Shown here: positions 20,566 to 34,308 of the stretch, piece after piece
Position numbering within the stretch: position 1 is the first letter of the stretch
Layout: each line of letters begins with the position of its first letter
From: Varroa destructor
Lineage: Eukaryota > Arthropoda > Arachnida > Mesostigmata > Varroidae
Assembly (NCBI RefSeq): GCF_002443255.2
Contig: NW_019211454.1
Location: forward strand, 8,392,248 to 8,456,247
Reading direction: 5' to 3'
DNA length: 64,000 nt
The notes under the pieces: model-generated
Told to the model about the DNA's origin: nothing
Database searches by the model: none
Seen by the model: the letters and a program-made list of their open reading frames with translations, nothing else
Made by a program: the position numbers and the translations under genes

Positions 20566-23500
20566 GACCCGTCGCAACTAAATCTTGCTGATTCAGAAGA
20601 AAATAAACCAAAAATTAGGCCAGAAAATAAATTCGTATAGACGATATGAACTAGTTGCCAGTATGATTAACGATCCTACTTCACACGGCTGTTAGATGAA
20701 GAGAAATGTAAACTTTGCTTTAACAAAACACAGCAAACCGATCTCGTTTTATAGAAATGGCTGCCAGATATCGGAAAGGAGGTGAAGCACCAACCGCGCT
20801 CTCTGCAAAGTGACCTCTCACATTCTTCGTATTTATATAGGACGACAAGGGATAGATCGTTGAATGAAATTGGGTAGACAGTGCTGCGGATAGCACTTCT
20901 TTCCACCCCATTAAATGAGGCTTTCAACCTATTAGATACTCTGATGCATGCACTCCATCTCAAATTCTAAATGTCACCATCTGTTAATCAGGTTGTGTGT
21001 CATATATGTGAGTAAAATTGAGTCAGAGACACGATGCCAACCCGGGGCTTGGCTTAAACGATCGGAAGAAATTGCGTGAATCACTGTTTACTTATATAGA
21101 CTCATTCGTGCATTGTTATATAGTGATTCGGTGATGAATCGTTGAAGGTCTGGAAGATACGAAACTTCGATGTGTAATAAGTGGTTCAAGGGTTTCTGCT
21201 AAAAGATCGTTACCTGCTAACTTAGTCGATGATTCACACGCTGATCCCTTCCTTTGAAGACAGGATGTTTTACAGTACCCTGTCAATAGTACGGGAGAAA
21301 TAGTGAAACAGGATAGACTCAATGCTGTATGGGAGCGAATGTTAATTGAATCATCTCTAGTAAATCAAGTACCTTTTTTAAATGATATTTTGCCGGCGCC
21401 GTATCCTGCGCGTAAACTTTCTTCTCCAACACAAAAACAAACCATTTACTTACTGATCATACTGTGAAAAATATGACGCTGAATTTCTAGAGGCTTTTCA
21501 CCTCAGTTAAAACGAACCATGTTGATTAGACAGTTAATGAAGAAAAACAGATGAGATTCATCAGCTTCTTGTTGGCCGACTTCTTTACAAGCGAAGTGCC
21601 ATTGAACTAGGAGGTATTTCAAATAGCTCCAAACATGTAAACGTATAATATTCAGGACCTGGACCCTGTATTATGTACGCAACGTATTATTACGCAGTTT
21701 TATTTGATAAGTTATCTGTTTTATTATTAGATAATGCCGTTTCTCCTTTTATACGGGTTTCGCTTCAAGCAGCCTTGTGATTCCAAGGGCGACTGGCTTG
21801 TCCGAACTTTTATTAAGGTCCTATGAGCTATGCATGTACCTGTGATACGTTCTCTGTTAGAACGTCTTAGGTAAATCTGACAGAATCGCGTAGCCCTGCC
21901 CCTGGTTATCCTGGATCCTCAAACAGACATTTAGCATCCGAGAAAAACGCGTTGTTTATCAATAGCGCGTTGCTAACGCGTCTTTTGGCCTGTTACTTTC
22001 AGTTCACGCCCATCAGCTTAGATGTTGTACGTAGACAGTGAATGCTGTACATGGGCAGTATCCACTTAGAGAAGCGAACACGTTTGTAAAATGTACGTGA
22101 AGCTGACAAACAGAACTAGTAAGCTGCTTGTATTAAGCCGTACAGCCGGGTCTAGGGGTCCACCACGAGTGCGTGATCGCCGTTTATATTCTCATCGAAC
22201 ATAACACATACCCTAGCTGAATTTTCTTGCTTGCATTCTGCTATGCCCGTTCAAGTTTGCATAAGTCCGGACAACTCCTGTCCTTATCGTCCTCTTGTGT
22301 GCTCAAAATAATGGCGCAACTTTTCAGTCTATCGTATGTTTCTATCGCAACGTCTAACGCATTCATTGGCAATTGCCTTAGCATTGCCAGAATAGGTATT
22401 CAAAACCAAACCAGAAAATGGCTATCTATTTGAAAACGACTAACTACAATTACTGAATGTATTTATTAAATTTCCGAGTGAAGAAATTAACTTATTTGAA
22501 TCCGGTTACTGATTGACATTATATGTAGACATGGCTAAAAGTATGATAATGCATGCCGAAGAAGAACGAGTCAGCTGCTCATCATGCCACCACGAGCGGG
22601 CTTTAATTCGGTATCTGACATATATGGGTCGCAAACACCAGAAATACGCTTTACGGGTAGATAGCAGAATGCTTCATAATCGATGTTAGTATTTTTGGTA
22701 GATCTTGCATGGTGAGGGGTCTGCCTAGTAGTTTAGGTTCGGGCTAGGACACAGTTCGTTTTGGTCTAGAAGGAAAAAGTCAGCTCTCACAAGCAATTCT
22801 TGAAGTACACAGTAGAACTGTACCGTGTAATATTAAGAATATCCATCCACTCTAGATAGCAGAGTGAATTACTGAAAACCACTGGCTTCAAATGAGTTGT
22901 GCCCTTCATTTGTTTTACATTGTTGAAAGATGCGCAATCGATTTTAAGACTACCACTACGGAGGCGCGTCTGTTTGAGTATCGTAAGAAAAACTTAGTCG
23001 TCCAGAAGGTAAATTCTTCTCTTCTAATTCAACATCTTGTCCTGCCATTGTATCTTATAATACGTCAGGCCTCCACAGTCTATCCAATGAAAATTAGAAG
23101 ACGCACTATACAAGTTAAAAAAAAAAAATGGAAAGAAAAAAGGAAAGAAACATCAATAACAGCTTTTGGGCTGCTTAGGTATACAGGTTCTCTGCTTACG
23201 GTGTTAAATTATAGACATTTATTGACAATAGCGATTAATATACACTTGTGCCTGCTGGTGGCCATTTGTATTTGGTATTATGGTCTGATGTGTAGGATCC
23301 GCACTACGTAATTTCACCTAAGTTTCCCTGCCAACCCCAAATCCTGCCAACACATATTTCTCTTTTACCGCGACAGCCCGGAGCCTCATCTGACAATACA
23401 GTACACGACAAACGTGACTTTATAATCAAAAACTGTTAATCATTTAATTTTTCTATACACCTAAGTAGAAATCTCTTAGTACAACCTTTCAACACCCTAC

Positions 23501-26500
23501 TATCCTACCTATTCTACGAGTTGCTATGTGTTACAACACGATGCTCAACCAACAAAAAAAAAAGCATATAAAATTTACGACTATATTATTCAATCCTTTT
23601 TATACTCGAAATTAATATTGCACCAGTTCTAGATACGCAGACAGCCGTCAAACAGAATCATCAGCAGTGACGCTTCACAAAGCAAACAAATCAAATGCGT
23701 TATTTTGAAGTCGGTCACGATTTGTACGCAGCACACGGAACTCTAAATCAAATGGACACGTAAAAATCCTTTCGATTTGTAATTCCTGCTAACTTTCTGG
23801 TGGGGAGATATGAGACGAAAAAGGTACTTTAATGCATTATTAAATCAGCTTATAAATCAATAAAAAAAAGCTTTTAAATTTATTTTTCGAACTGCTGGTT
23901 ATTTTACTTTAAATGACTCGACCATATTGGTACGGACCCATTTAATAACCCACGAAGCAAAACTATGACTTATGTGTGTGACTCAGCGAAAATGACCCTT
24001 TTCAGTAAATCGGGCTACTTCCGGGAATCACTCTGCACATTGAAATAGCTTCCGTAGGCCTTGCTATGAACCTTATTAATAAAAATAGCTTAACGAAGGT
24101 TCAACCATACAATCAAGTAGAACAGAACAACAGGTGTACCTTCATCTCTGACAATGAGCTTCATGTTATTAGAATTATTTATATCTATTATTTAGATTAT
24201 TATAGACGTCATATCCTTTTCTAATATGAAATCCTAAGGCACCTAATTTTTATGCATGTAAAGCTGGGTATTTAGGAAAGGGCACGTCTCCATATATCTC
24301 GACGTAAAATACCGGTACCGATCAGCTATTGCTTTCGGACGATATTTCCAAACTCTTTCAGTACAATCGAAAGTTGATTATTGTTATTATGATAGTTAAT
24401 CTAAACATTTAGATCTGTACAACTAACTTATGGGATCTATGCCATCTGTTTGCCGGCCGCTTATTGTACATATTGTTTTAACACAATAGTTTAACCTGCA
24501 AACAAATGATTGTTCACAACTTACTCAATGTGATGATGTGGCTGAGCAAGCTTAAGACGCGGCCTTTTCTCGGAAACCGTGTGACTGTGGCTAACGTCGA
24601 TGCATCTTCACTGAAATCCAATGCGATATTCGTTCTTCTTGCTAATCGAAGACCGCCGAGCTTCCAGTCAGATTATGGAAGGGTGTTGCTTTGGACTTTC
24701 GTATTTAGTAGTGGGGTGTCAGGGTACAGTTGTGATGACTAGGTTTGGCAAAAAAATAATTAATCACTTTAACGTCCCGTAACAACTCCCCCGTAGCTTC
24801 ACAGCTGCGCAAGCATTTATCTTTATACTGTACTAAAAGAAATGGCACACTAACACTGGTCAGAATATGTACACCTATCTGTAGCCAGCCGAAAGGTCCG
24901 GCACTTTTACTGCCAGTTACAAGCTATTGCAAGTTCACCAATGTTTTCGACATTCACGTCATCTTTCCAATACCAGAGATAAGCCATATTTTTAAACGAC
25001 TGCCTTTTGTCCGAAGGTGGCATTTAACAGGGTATATGCCTTGTGATCAGGTTGATGAAAATCACGTGATTCAAATCATGATTTTGGCGCGAGTTTTTGA
25101 AAAATGAGGGCGTGTGTACTGCACGGCAAGCGTGATTAAATAAGGAAAGGAAAACATTTATGGAGTGTATTTAAGGTCAGTATGGTCAAAGATCGTAAAA
25201 TAATTGTCAAACATAAGTAGCCTGCTACCGCAAGGTTAGGCATCTTCGGAAGGAAACTATGATATATAGAACAGCGTGTGGTTAAGGCTATGACTCAGAA
25301 TGCGTGAACAACAGCATATGCATATATATGTATATTTCTGCTGTTCTTTATGTAATGCACGATGTAGGGCAGCGTCAGCTAATTCACACATATGCGCCTG
25401 ATATCTCAGTTTACTGAGGAAAATTAACAGCGTTTGGTTACACCTGCGAAAAGCCAAATAGTAGCATCTCTCAAAGTGCGATCTTGGAAATACGTGCGTT
25501 TTGTGCTGATTGAAACAATACGTGTATGTAAGTTTCAAGTCATGCTTTATTTCGCGTATTCTTCGAACTTAGCTTTAGCTGTCCACATCAACTTCGGTTA
25601 AGAAAACTCGAGATTGTCTTAATTTTCTATATTGAATTCATGAAGCCCATCCATATGTCATTCGGCTAGAGCAGAGTTAGAAGTCTCGTTTTTACAGAAC
25701 ATATGGCTAGTGCGGCAAGTGTATTTACGCAAGTTCCAGGTGTGTAGTGCTAGGGCAGACCCACACAGACCTGACCATCGTTTGAAGCGCCATCTGTAAC
25801 CGTTTAACATTAGGGGATATTAAACTAACCATTGATATTTTTGTCACAGGTAGATATGGCCACATTAGGCAACCTTTCTTTCTTTTTTACTGGTTACATT
25901 AGCTAAAGATAGATTGCCAGTTCTTACAGATTCTACATGATGAAAACGAAATAAAAGTTCTGTCAATCTTCTATAGCTACATACGTCTGAGTCATTTGTT
26001 AAAAATCGAAACGCGGATGTCAACTTCACGAGCGACAAACTGTAGTACATTAGGCTTGACAGACCCGTTTATTAAACGAACAAGTATAAGCGAAATATCT
26101 CAAATGGAAATGTTGTTGAGTTTCATTAGGAGGAAACTGTATCTGACAAAGCAGAATCAATAAAATAATCTGTATTAATTTCCCTGTCAGGGTCAAGTCT
26201 GTTTGTGCGGTGCTGTATATACACAATCATCAAAAACAAATCGCCGACAAGGACAGATGTGTCACATATATGCTCCGTATTTTGATTTCTTTACTTCCGA
26301 AGTAACGCAATTTACTACGTATTTGAATACTAAATAATCAATAGATCGCACTCATGTTCACCTGAATACAACCCATGCAATGGCCATTCAAGCTCTCTGT
26401 CAATTTTCTCTGTTCAATGTCGTCTGTTTATCGATATAATTGAAACCAGTTAGTATAATACGTTTATGTCTCATTTTGTGGCAAGTGTACCTGATCTGGA

Positions 26501-27586
26501 ACTGTTTACCTACCAAGCTAGGGGAAACTTCAGCTCAGCTCAGCTCAGATACCATCACTTCCCTCTTGCCGGTACCCAGTTGGCGAATCTAGTAGCTTTT
26601 CATAAGAATTCTGCAGACAGCTTTTTTTTGTCGACAGCCTCTGAACGGCCCCAAAGTTAACAATGACCATCGATTTGTCGTGCTCAGTCGATCTATTTCT
26701 GATCCGTATAGCCGATTAACGGATCGGCGTCTTTTTCCACGGCGAAGTCGTCAATCAACGGCTTGATAGTTGCAGTTGGAAGCTCTAACAATTTAGAGAG
26801 CACGTATATTTGTATTTGCGTTTTAAGGTTTGATGTTGACCGAAAGTTGTAGGGATAGCGTATTGTATTTTGTTAAGAAGCTGTTTGAAAACTTAAAAGT
26901 TGCGGCTTCCGTTATCAGAGCATCAAGTCCCTCACCAGATATGTTCAAAAGTAAATTTAGCGGTCTAACAGGAAATACCTTAGGCAGTCGCTGCTATAGG
27001 CTCGTAGAAATTTAGCCTAACTTCTGGTGACTAGTTAATAGCTGAGGCGATTAGAACTTCGTCTGAAGGAATCATTGCTAATAGGTTCGCCGTAACAAAT
27101 ATCTATATTACACAAAGCGTGTTATTAAGTAATATCTCGAAACGGCACAACAAACGTTGGACAAGCCTCTCAAATATATACTTTATACCTAGTCTTCATT
27201 CTGACTTGTAATAATTTAAGTATCTATGTGGTAGCGCTTAGCGCATTTACAGAAGCTGTGGCGCAATATTTTTTTCAATCGAACTGGCTACACTGTGTAG
27301 AATCGAATATTTGGCGTGAAAAAATAAAGACTTCCGTAATGGTAGTAAGCACATTGCGGTTGCAGGGCAAATAAAAGATGAGACATCAGCTACGCTAAAA
27401 ATCGGTCTAAAAAATAAGCATAGGTTGAACGATCTCTAGTGCTTCGAGGGTAATACGTGATCAAAAGCTTGACGCAGTATGATGTTAAAACCCATTATTC
27501 TTCCCTTGCAAACCTTTGTTTAGTGCACGTAAACTATTCATAGCGAAGGTAACTTCATCGATCCCAACCGCCGTAATCGGCTATGC
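20566..27586. other. Gene-poor region, nothing coding recognised
   Basis: About 7 kb of AT-rich DNA upstream of the secreted-precursor gene. ORFs up to 139 codons (22892-23311) are low-complexity and Lys/Ile/Leu-rich, without motifs or splice sites. The promoter of the minus-strand gene should lie near the left end. A short CTCAG pentamer run sits at about 26531-26549. Confidence 0.6.
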
Positions 27587-27742
27587 TTATATTTCCATTA
27601 CGTTAAAGTTAAATGATACAAAATCAACGTCTATTACAGTTGTCCATTCTACAGTAATAATTCCGCCAGTGTAGATATTAGTTGAGCCGCCTCTACGTTC
27701 CCATTGCTTGAAGTCTATAAACGCTACCATTTCACCGGTCAT
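27587..27742 (-). CDS. Short open frame, possibly reverse-transcriptase-derived
   Basis: On the minus strand ATG at 27742 opens 51 codons to TAA at 27589-27587, and the frame is open about 24 codons further upstream. It contains EMVAFIDFK, which resembles palm motif A of non-LTR reverse transcriptases, but the expected (A)FDS does not follow. An overlapping minus ORF (27959-27732) lies in another frame. It may be a worn LINE fragment, a terminal exon, or chance. Confidence 0.25.
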   Translation of the reverse strand: MTGEMVAFIDFKQWERRGGSTNIYTGGIITVEWTTVIDVDFVSFNFNVMEI

Positions 27743-29307
27743 ATCGCTGCCTCTGTTCTGCGGTCTGAATTTGTAACGATCTCGAATAGTCCTTCTGTGT
27801 CCTGTTTACGCTTCCATGGACAGGATGTCTTTCGAGTCCTGTTAAAACAACATCAAAATAGTCCAGAAAAGCAAACGAGCTAGACTCGGGAAGGGAAACT
27901 GGATGCAACCTATAACTGGGTTTGCATCGAACGCCAAACAATATAAGCCACTGAAACACTAGCGACAGAGACTTCCTGTTTCACCAAAGTTTTCCGTTTA
28001 GCTGTCAACAACAAAGGCATCCTATTCGTGCGTGATTTTGTTATTCGTATAAAAACGGGCTAGGAAGACTACGGAAAAAAGGCACAGACAGAAAAGTTAT
28101 ACCTCACAGTTGCGACTCATGGCCATCCTAAATCAATTCGACGAGTAAACATGCTATCCGCATAGAGGGTATAAGGCCTAAATAATGTTAGACGTAGCAG
28201 CAAAAGTAATTGTCCTTCAGCTTTTTACAAAGCGACAGAATCGCATTGAAAGGCTGGAGCTCACGCCTGATCTAGTCTTGTTATCCTCGTTGCTTCAGGT
28301 ACAATGAATTATGTTACGCGCTCGTTCGAAGGAATCATGCCGTATAGTATTTTATCTGGTATATTTGTATTATACAGTATACATAAACATAGAAAGGGCT
28401 GTAAACAATGAATATGTCATGGACCATGGTCTAGTTCCACTCATTGTTGGCTATGGATGATCGAGTACTTGATCTGCTCTAATCGATTGGTTTCGTGGAC
28501 AAGCCGACGCCGGTTTTTCAGAATACGCCTGGCAGCAGATTCAAACAACCCTACGGACGAAAAGGTATTTATATATATATTTATAGTTATTGTTGTTTTT
28601 GTTAAAGCAAATGGCAACAACTACGCCGTGTTGAACCACGAGAGGTTCCGAAGGTCCATTATTGTTTCTTGTCCGTATAATATCTATAGGTACTACGAAA
28701 TAAAGATCGTTGTACCACAGATAAAAAGTTCCAACGTTCGATTCTACTGTTAGCTTGACCATTATATATAACCGTCAACCGATTAATTTCTAAATTACTT
28801 TGGTCCAGAAGACCGTATCGTAGTCAACGATTGATAGAAAAAGTCATCATCATAGAACGATGTCCATTACGAAGTTTTACTAAATGCTTTTATATGTGAC
28901 AGTAAAGCAGTCTAAGATGCGCCTGAACTAGTCACGTGACGACAAACCCTATTGCCTGCTGACCTCACTTCGGTCCTGTACGATAACATTATTCCATACG
29001 CTGTCATACGTCAAGAGCACACGACATAATTTTTTTCCTAGATGAAACGCTCTACAAATTTCGGCTTTAAAATCTCTCTAGATAATACTACGGAAGCCCT
29101 GAGATAAATTGAAATACAATCTATATACATGAGTTATACGTTCGATAATGTTTACGATATGATGTTTTTCCATGCCAGCAAACAGGCCGAGGCTACGTAT
29201 GTGAATGATCCTGCATAGAAACTGTACATTTTGTCTCGGTCTCTGATCGCCTCCTTTTGTTTGGGCGTGTAATTTGGCGGAAAATTGCCCACATCGATTT
29301 CTTGCAG

Positions 29308-29466
29308 GAGAAACAGCATTCGAGGCAGGCATCGCTAACAGACCGGGGTGACATTAAGCGCGCGGTTTCGCTCCCTCGCCCTCCACGCCCAGCCCGGTTC
29401 TTGTTAATGGTCGAGGGGTCGAAAAACGGTTCGCATAATGGTCGCGTGGCAAGTTACCGCTATTGA
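29308..29466 (+). CDS. Possible terminal exon, product unknown
   Basis: A good plus-strand acceptor (ATCGATTTCTTGCAG|GAG) opens a GC-rich 53-codon block ending in TGA at about 29466. The peptide is basic with a Pro/Arg cluster (SLPRPPRPARF). The base composition stands out strongly from the flanks. The minus strand is partly open as well. No upstream exon could be linked. Confidence 0.3.
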   Translation, partial: EKQHSRQASLTDRGDIKRAVSLPRPPRPARFLLMVEGSKNGSHNGRVASYRY

Positions 29467-30201
29467 TCTGATTTCGGGGCTGAGTCCGATCGACAGGGGT
29501 AACGTTGTAGGGGTTTCATAATCGTATACGTTTGTTTAGACCGCGAATGACGAAGGTGGCCGAACTGTGGTCAGATATGTCTTAAATCATGCGCAGAGCT
29601 CATCGCTTGAACCTGGCGAACACTAAAGATCCATAAAAGAGTACGACTGGATTGTTGGAACTAGACATTCGATAGAATAACGCCTTCAATTTGAATATAA
29701 AAAGAGTCGTCATTTGGTCGATTGTAAATTCACGGCGTACTTTATATATTCTCTGCTAAGTATGTGCAGACATGGGCGATCGCAAGGAAAAGTTGCTTCT
29801 ATCTGATGAGAAACCTCCTGGAAACTTATTCCGGAACTTGAATTCACTAGAGCTGATTTTATGTTTATATTTGCAACACACCACTTTAGAAGGTGCATCG
29901 TGTACATTGTCGATTAAAACAGACGCTTTACGCCATCTTAATGGTGTCTACTTTTTTGCGCCGTGACAATGAACTTTAACAAGGCTTGCACAACGTGCAG
30001 TCTGTCAGAACATGCTGTATCTGATCTGGACGATTCTGCAGGAAAACTTTGCTGGAATTGATGATGTAATGGGTCTGTTCGTCCAACCAACTGGCGTAGA
30101 ACGGGATGATAATCTGTATTCACTGTTTTTCTCTTTGCTGCTCAATGATTTGCCTTTTTGCCTTCGTACGGTTCTCGTTATACGTAGATGAGGCAAGGCT
30201 G

Positions 30202-30378
30202 CTAGTCAACATAGACAAGACGCAGGCCACGAAATTCCTCGCATGAAAAATCTTCTTGTTGAAGCAGAATAGCTTCGAACTTAGAGGCCAGTTTCGAGTG
30301 CTTGGGTGTGATTCTAGCTACGAACGATTGAGCCTTTGCCGGGCACATCACGAACAGAGTAAGGCAAGTGATGGTGAC
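30202..30378 (-). CDS. Possible terminal exon, product unknown
   Basis: On the minus strand AACTTATACAG|GTC gives an acceptor at 30378, followed by 58 open codons to TAG at 30204-30202. The peptide starts with a hydrophobic run (CLTLFVMCPAKA) and continues hydrophilic (KLASKFEAILLQQEDF). An internal ATG could make it a 46-residue ORF. Not recognised. Confidence 0.22.
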   Translation of the reverse strand, partial: VTITCLTLFVMCPAKAQSFVARITPKHSKLASKFEAILLQQEDFSCEEFRGLRLVYVD

Positions 30379-32687
30379 CTGTATAAGTTATTGGGCCAAC
30401 CGCTAGATTTTCCTTAGGACTGCTTCTGTTCGAAATTAAAGTGAACCCGGTAATTTCTTAAGGAGACCATGAAATATGGGAGTATCTGGTGTGGGCACAA
30501 CTCGAAAAACTTAACCGATTTAGGACTGTGCTTTTATAGCCCGCCATTGAACTGCATCGCTCGTCGTTGGACACATGTATTTTCGAGGTGATAGACAGCC
30601 ATTTATGAAGTATCCGAGTCTTGAGTTCGAACTTCTCACTACCGTTGCTTTTTTGCAGTTTATCAATGCATGGAAGAGAAAAATGACGGAAATCGATATT
30701 GACTATTATAGGGTGAGGGTGGCGACCAATGGAGCCTGAATGGGTCACACAAACCCCTCGACACACAGTTATGAGTTTTACAAGACATAGATTTGTGGTC
30801 CCGATCCTATGTGGTACACTAGGTTCTAATATGACAGACAATACGTGCCCTTATGCAGAATGTCTGGAGTATGTATCAGGTACCATGTGACGTCACGCGT
30901 CGTGCAACCTTCGTTGAACGGTCTCTCTGAGCAGAGACATCAGTTTCATTATATTAACTTTACACGTTCATACGATATAATTGTACCGAGATAATATATC
31001 CTTTCTCTCCATTCGGTGTAGAATTCATATATTATTATTACTATCAAGCAAAGTAAATGCAAACACAATCCGTCGCACATATAATAGGAGAGGCTGAACG
31101 TTTTTAACAAAAAAAAAAACATGAAGAATAGTGATACATAATGTTGAATTTATTGGATATTTTCCGAGCACGTTGACAGTTTCTGGACAAGCAAGTTATA
31201 ACATGAATTATATTGTTAGTAACGAAATATAATCAACAACGTATATCTAATAAAGTTAAAAAAAAATATCGTTATTCGGTACTGTAACTATTACGCTTAA
31301 ATGATATTCAAATACGCCTGTTTACATATGTATGCCCCTTCGCTAGTTCGCATGGCATTTTGACGTTACGTTATAGAACTTGAGCAATATTCGAATCGGA
31401 GATGAGGTCCTGCCCTATAGTTTCAGAGCAGTTGTGATAAACTCAACCTTACAATTCCCGTTCGTTTAAATATGTTAATATGGCGGAAAAACATAGTGGA
31501 GCTGTTGTTATTTATATTTTTTTACAATGCCTATTTGGGCTTGATGAGCGCCATAGCTTTCCTAGATGACTTACTCTAGTTCTGATAACGAGTACGTCAG
31601 CTTATTTTAAGTTAACTGTTATTCTTGAATTATTTCACACGTTTGTTTGCTTTTCGTTCTATTTTTTTTGTTATTATTTTAGAACGAAGCAAGCGCAGCG
31701 CACTCCCAATGACGATTCAATAACGAGTCCGCTCTGACTAGTTAAACAGAAATGCCAGTATTGAAGTTTACTTGCTTTTAGTTAAAAACTGAGGATAGTA
31801 AAAGTGGACAAATTTCTGCCCTGGCAGAAGTATCAGCAAAGCATATTAATGGATATCTTTGTAGAACAAGTGTCAGCTTCAATTTATTTCAAAATATAAT
31901 TTATTACTGACGTTAACATACAATTACTGCATCTATACCTATATAATTCGTATAATAATATCTAATATATATATTCCACGCGTTTTATTAGAGGTGTAGC
32001 AGTCGCAAAGTTAGCATCCGGACCTCAAAAATATAATCAGTGTATTTTAAACCAAAATAGAACCTAATTCCACTCCCCAACTTTTCCCGCATCCTTTACA
32101 TCAAAAATCCTACCTTTTACCTAAAAACCAACTACTAATATTCATTTCTACCTGTCTACAGTTCGTACATAGGTAGGCTGAGACAACGACTCTAGAAACA
32201 CAACTCCGAATCACACATCACTAGCAGCTTTTGCTAACTGGCGACCATAACATCCGACTTTTTGCAGATATCTCGCCCGTTTACGTCAAGTTAACCTTAC
32301 CTCCACCCACGTACTGTTTCCATCTGTTGCCTAATTCATAGCTCAACTTTAACATCAGAAACAATGAAAACCTAATGTTTATGATTTAACGAGTGGTTCT
32401 ATTTTTCTGTAATGTAGGGATGTTTCCGATAGCCAACTCCTTCAAGCCCAAGAAGTGTCTGTGCGCAATTTCGAAATGTTACACTTTTCCGAGCAAACTC
32501 AGCACCACTGCATCGTCTTATAGGGAGCAATAAATAAAACTTTATGGGTCAACCCACCATAGTATGGTATTGGTACTTAGTTGCAATGGCCCATATTTAC
32601 ACAACGAATAAAACACGCGAAGATTCACGAAGGATCATTCGAAGTAAAAATCAGCGAAACAAGATCCTCGTATATAATTGTCTATAA

Positions 32688-32787
32688 NNNNNNNNNNNNN
32701 NNNNNNNNNNNNNNNNNNNNNNNNNNNNNNNNNNNNNNNNNNNNNNNNNNNNNNNNNNNNNNNNNNNNNNNNNNNNNNNNNNNNNNN
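32688..32787. other. Assembly gap (100 N)
   Basis: A run of exactly 100 N, a typical placeholder for a gap of unknown size. ORFs spanning it are artefacts. Confidence 0.95.
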
Positions 32788-33753
32788 ATATATGGAAATA
32801 AGTGCGCTTTTTGGTAACGGCAACTTGTCAGTGCATCGCAGTTTGCTACAGTTAGGAAAAACCAATTTACATGAGCCAGGTCGTTTTGACATAGAAAATA
32901 CCTTAGATACTCTCCATAAACAAGAGTTTGGAGTATATTGGTTATTTAATATTACCGCACAGAGGCTCACTAGTGTTTCTAATTAAGAGAGAGTTTAAAA
33001 TTAAGAGACTACATTACGGTAATGTCTTTAAACAAAAAATTCAATTGGAGGGTCCGTAAAACAAATCACTTTAAAGGTAGACTGGAAAATGTATCAAGGT
33101 TTACAAAGATTTCCGTTTTCCGTCCTAACGTAATTGACAAGGTAGGGCCGTTCCTACATCTCAGTGATTCCTCAATCAGAGGAGAGACGCGTAGTGATCA
33201 GCTATGGTAGCGCCATATCCAGTCCCTATAACATTCATCAAAGTACTACTTTCCCTATATCAGGTGTATCTGACTAACATACTTTTAACCGATGTATTAG
33301 ACATGTCGCCTTATTTCTAGTAGGTACCTAGCTTGCACACAAAATCACCCCATCTGTTTATCAACTTATCCTCTTTAGTATACACATTTATTTGTCCTAT
33401 TAGCCTTATATGCCACTTTCTAGACAGAGAATGACTTCCTGTGCGATATTCGAAGCACCGGTGTTCTCGCGTGTGAAGTGTTTTTGATGCTAAACTCTAC
33501 TTGAGATCCACTTCATATAGGGTGTCGCACGACGGCACAATTTTCGTCGACTATCAAAGTTCCTCTAGAACCTTATAAACACGCAGTTGTACGTTCTCGG
33601 CTATTCAGCCATAAAAGTAAACCGTATCGGGTCAAATCGAAACGCCGCACGAAATCAATATGAAGATATATATCGGTGGGTTAGGAAGCAAGAGACAGTC
33701 AAAAAGCAACCACGAAACGCGCTCGTCTGCAGTGATCCGTCGAACCGTGCGCG

Positions 33754-34308
33754 CTAATTCTTTCTGTAGTGACCCGAAACGAACATTTTAATTGAAAAGG
33801 TTGTCATTAACGAAAGATAAATAGCCAACGTGAGAATAACTATAAGAAAGAAGAAAAACTCAGCTAGAATACCAGATCGCGTCGCTTGCGATGGGGATCG
33901 CACAGCCATAGGTGAAAAGTTAACACCTGCTTTGCCACCCCGGGGTCTGGCATTGCAGGCTGTCTTAGCCGACTGATTTGCACCAACTAGATTCATATTC
34001 GATGGTTGACCCATAGATTTCGGCGACGGGCACGTACTGCCTGGGGTAGCGAGACCTTCACTGCACCCAGGGTCGCTTGCAGACCCTTGTGCAATAGCAG
34101 TACCTCTGGCGATCATCGGCGGTGGGGGTCCACAAGGCGGGAGTGGATAGTCAGGGCAACGCAATCCGGGTCCGGCCTCCGAAGGCAGCGGCTGAAGCGG
34201 CGACGACGTCTGAAACATCGGACGTCGCATACTTGCGCAATCTCTTTGCGGAACTCGTTTTGTGACAGCGATCATTTTTCTAGGGGAGCACTTCGTTTTT
34301 CCTAGCAT
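33754..34308 (-). CDS. Proline-rich protein with C-terminal membrane anchor
   Basis: A single 184-codon frame runs from ATG at 34308 to a stop at 33754. It is the longest non-repetitive ORF in the window and coincides with a GC-rich block. The N-terminal half is basic, then rich in Pro, Gly and Ser (for example LPPCGPPPPM, residues 56-65), with several cysteines. Residues about 149-171 form one strong hydrophobic segment (EFFFFLIVILTLAIYLS) followed by a short polar, basic tail (SGHYRKN). There is no signal peptide, so a tail-anchored topology with a cytosolic, disordered N-terminus is likely. No family is recognised. The gene has no intron and no recognisable neighbour. The antisense ORF at 34006-34305 is Arg-rich and looks like a shadow. 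Confidence 0.5.
   Translation of the reverse strand: MLGKTKCSPRKMIAVTKRVPQRDCASMRRPMFQTSSPLQPLPSEAGPGLRCPDYPLPPCGPPPPMIARGTAIAQGSASDPGCSEGLATPGSTCPSPKSMGQPSNMNLVGANQSAKTACNARPRGGKAGVNFSPMAVRSPSQATRSGILAEFFFFLIVILTLAIYLSLMTTFSIKMFVSGHYRKN

Larger units (their letters stand above)
27743..33753. other. Gene-poor region with two weak exon candidates
   Basis: Mostly AT-rich without recognised genes. Two exon-like islands (29308-29466 plus, 30202-30378 minus) are listed separately. The 127-codon minus ORF at 30458-30841 has no motif and is at chance level. An assembly gap lies at 32688-32787. Confidence 0.55.

Noticed and set aside
22892..23311. 139-codon plus ORF
   Set aside because: Lys/Ile/Leu-rich, no motif, no splice context and AT-rich like its flanks; within the range expected by chance.
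30458..30841. 127-codon minus ORF with ATG
   Set aside because: No domain, signal or composition shift; ORFs of this size are expected a few times in 64 kb of six-frame sequence.
32581..32986. ORFs spanning 32688-32787
   Set aside because: They exist only because N codons are read through the assembly gap.
34006..34305. 99-codon plus ORF, Arg/Ser-rich
   Set aside because: Antisense shadow of the better-supported minus ORF at 33754-34308.
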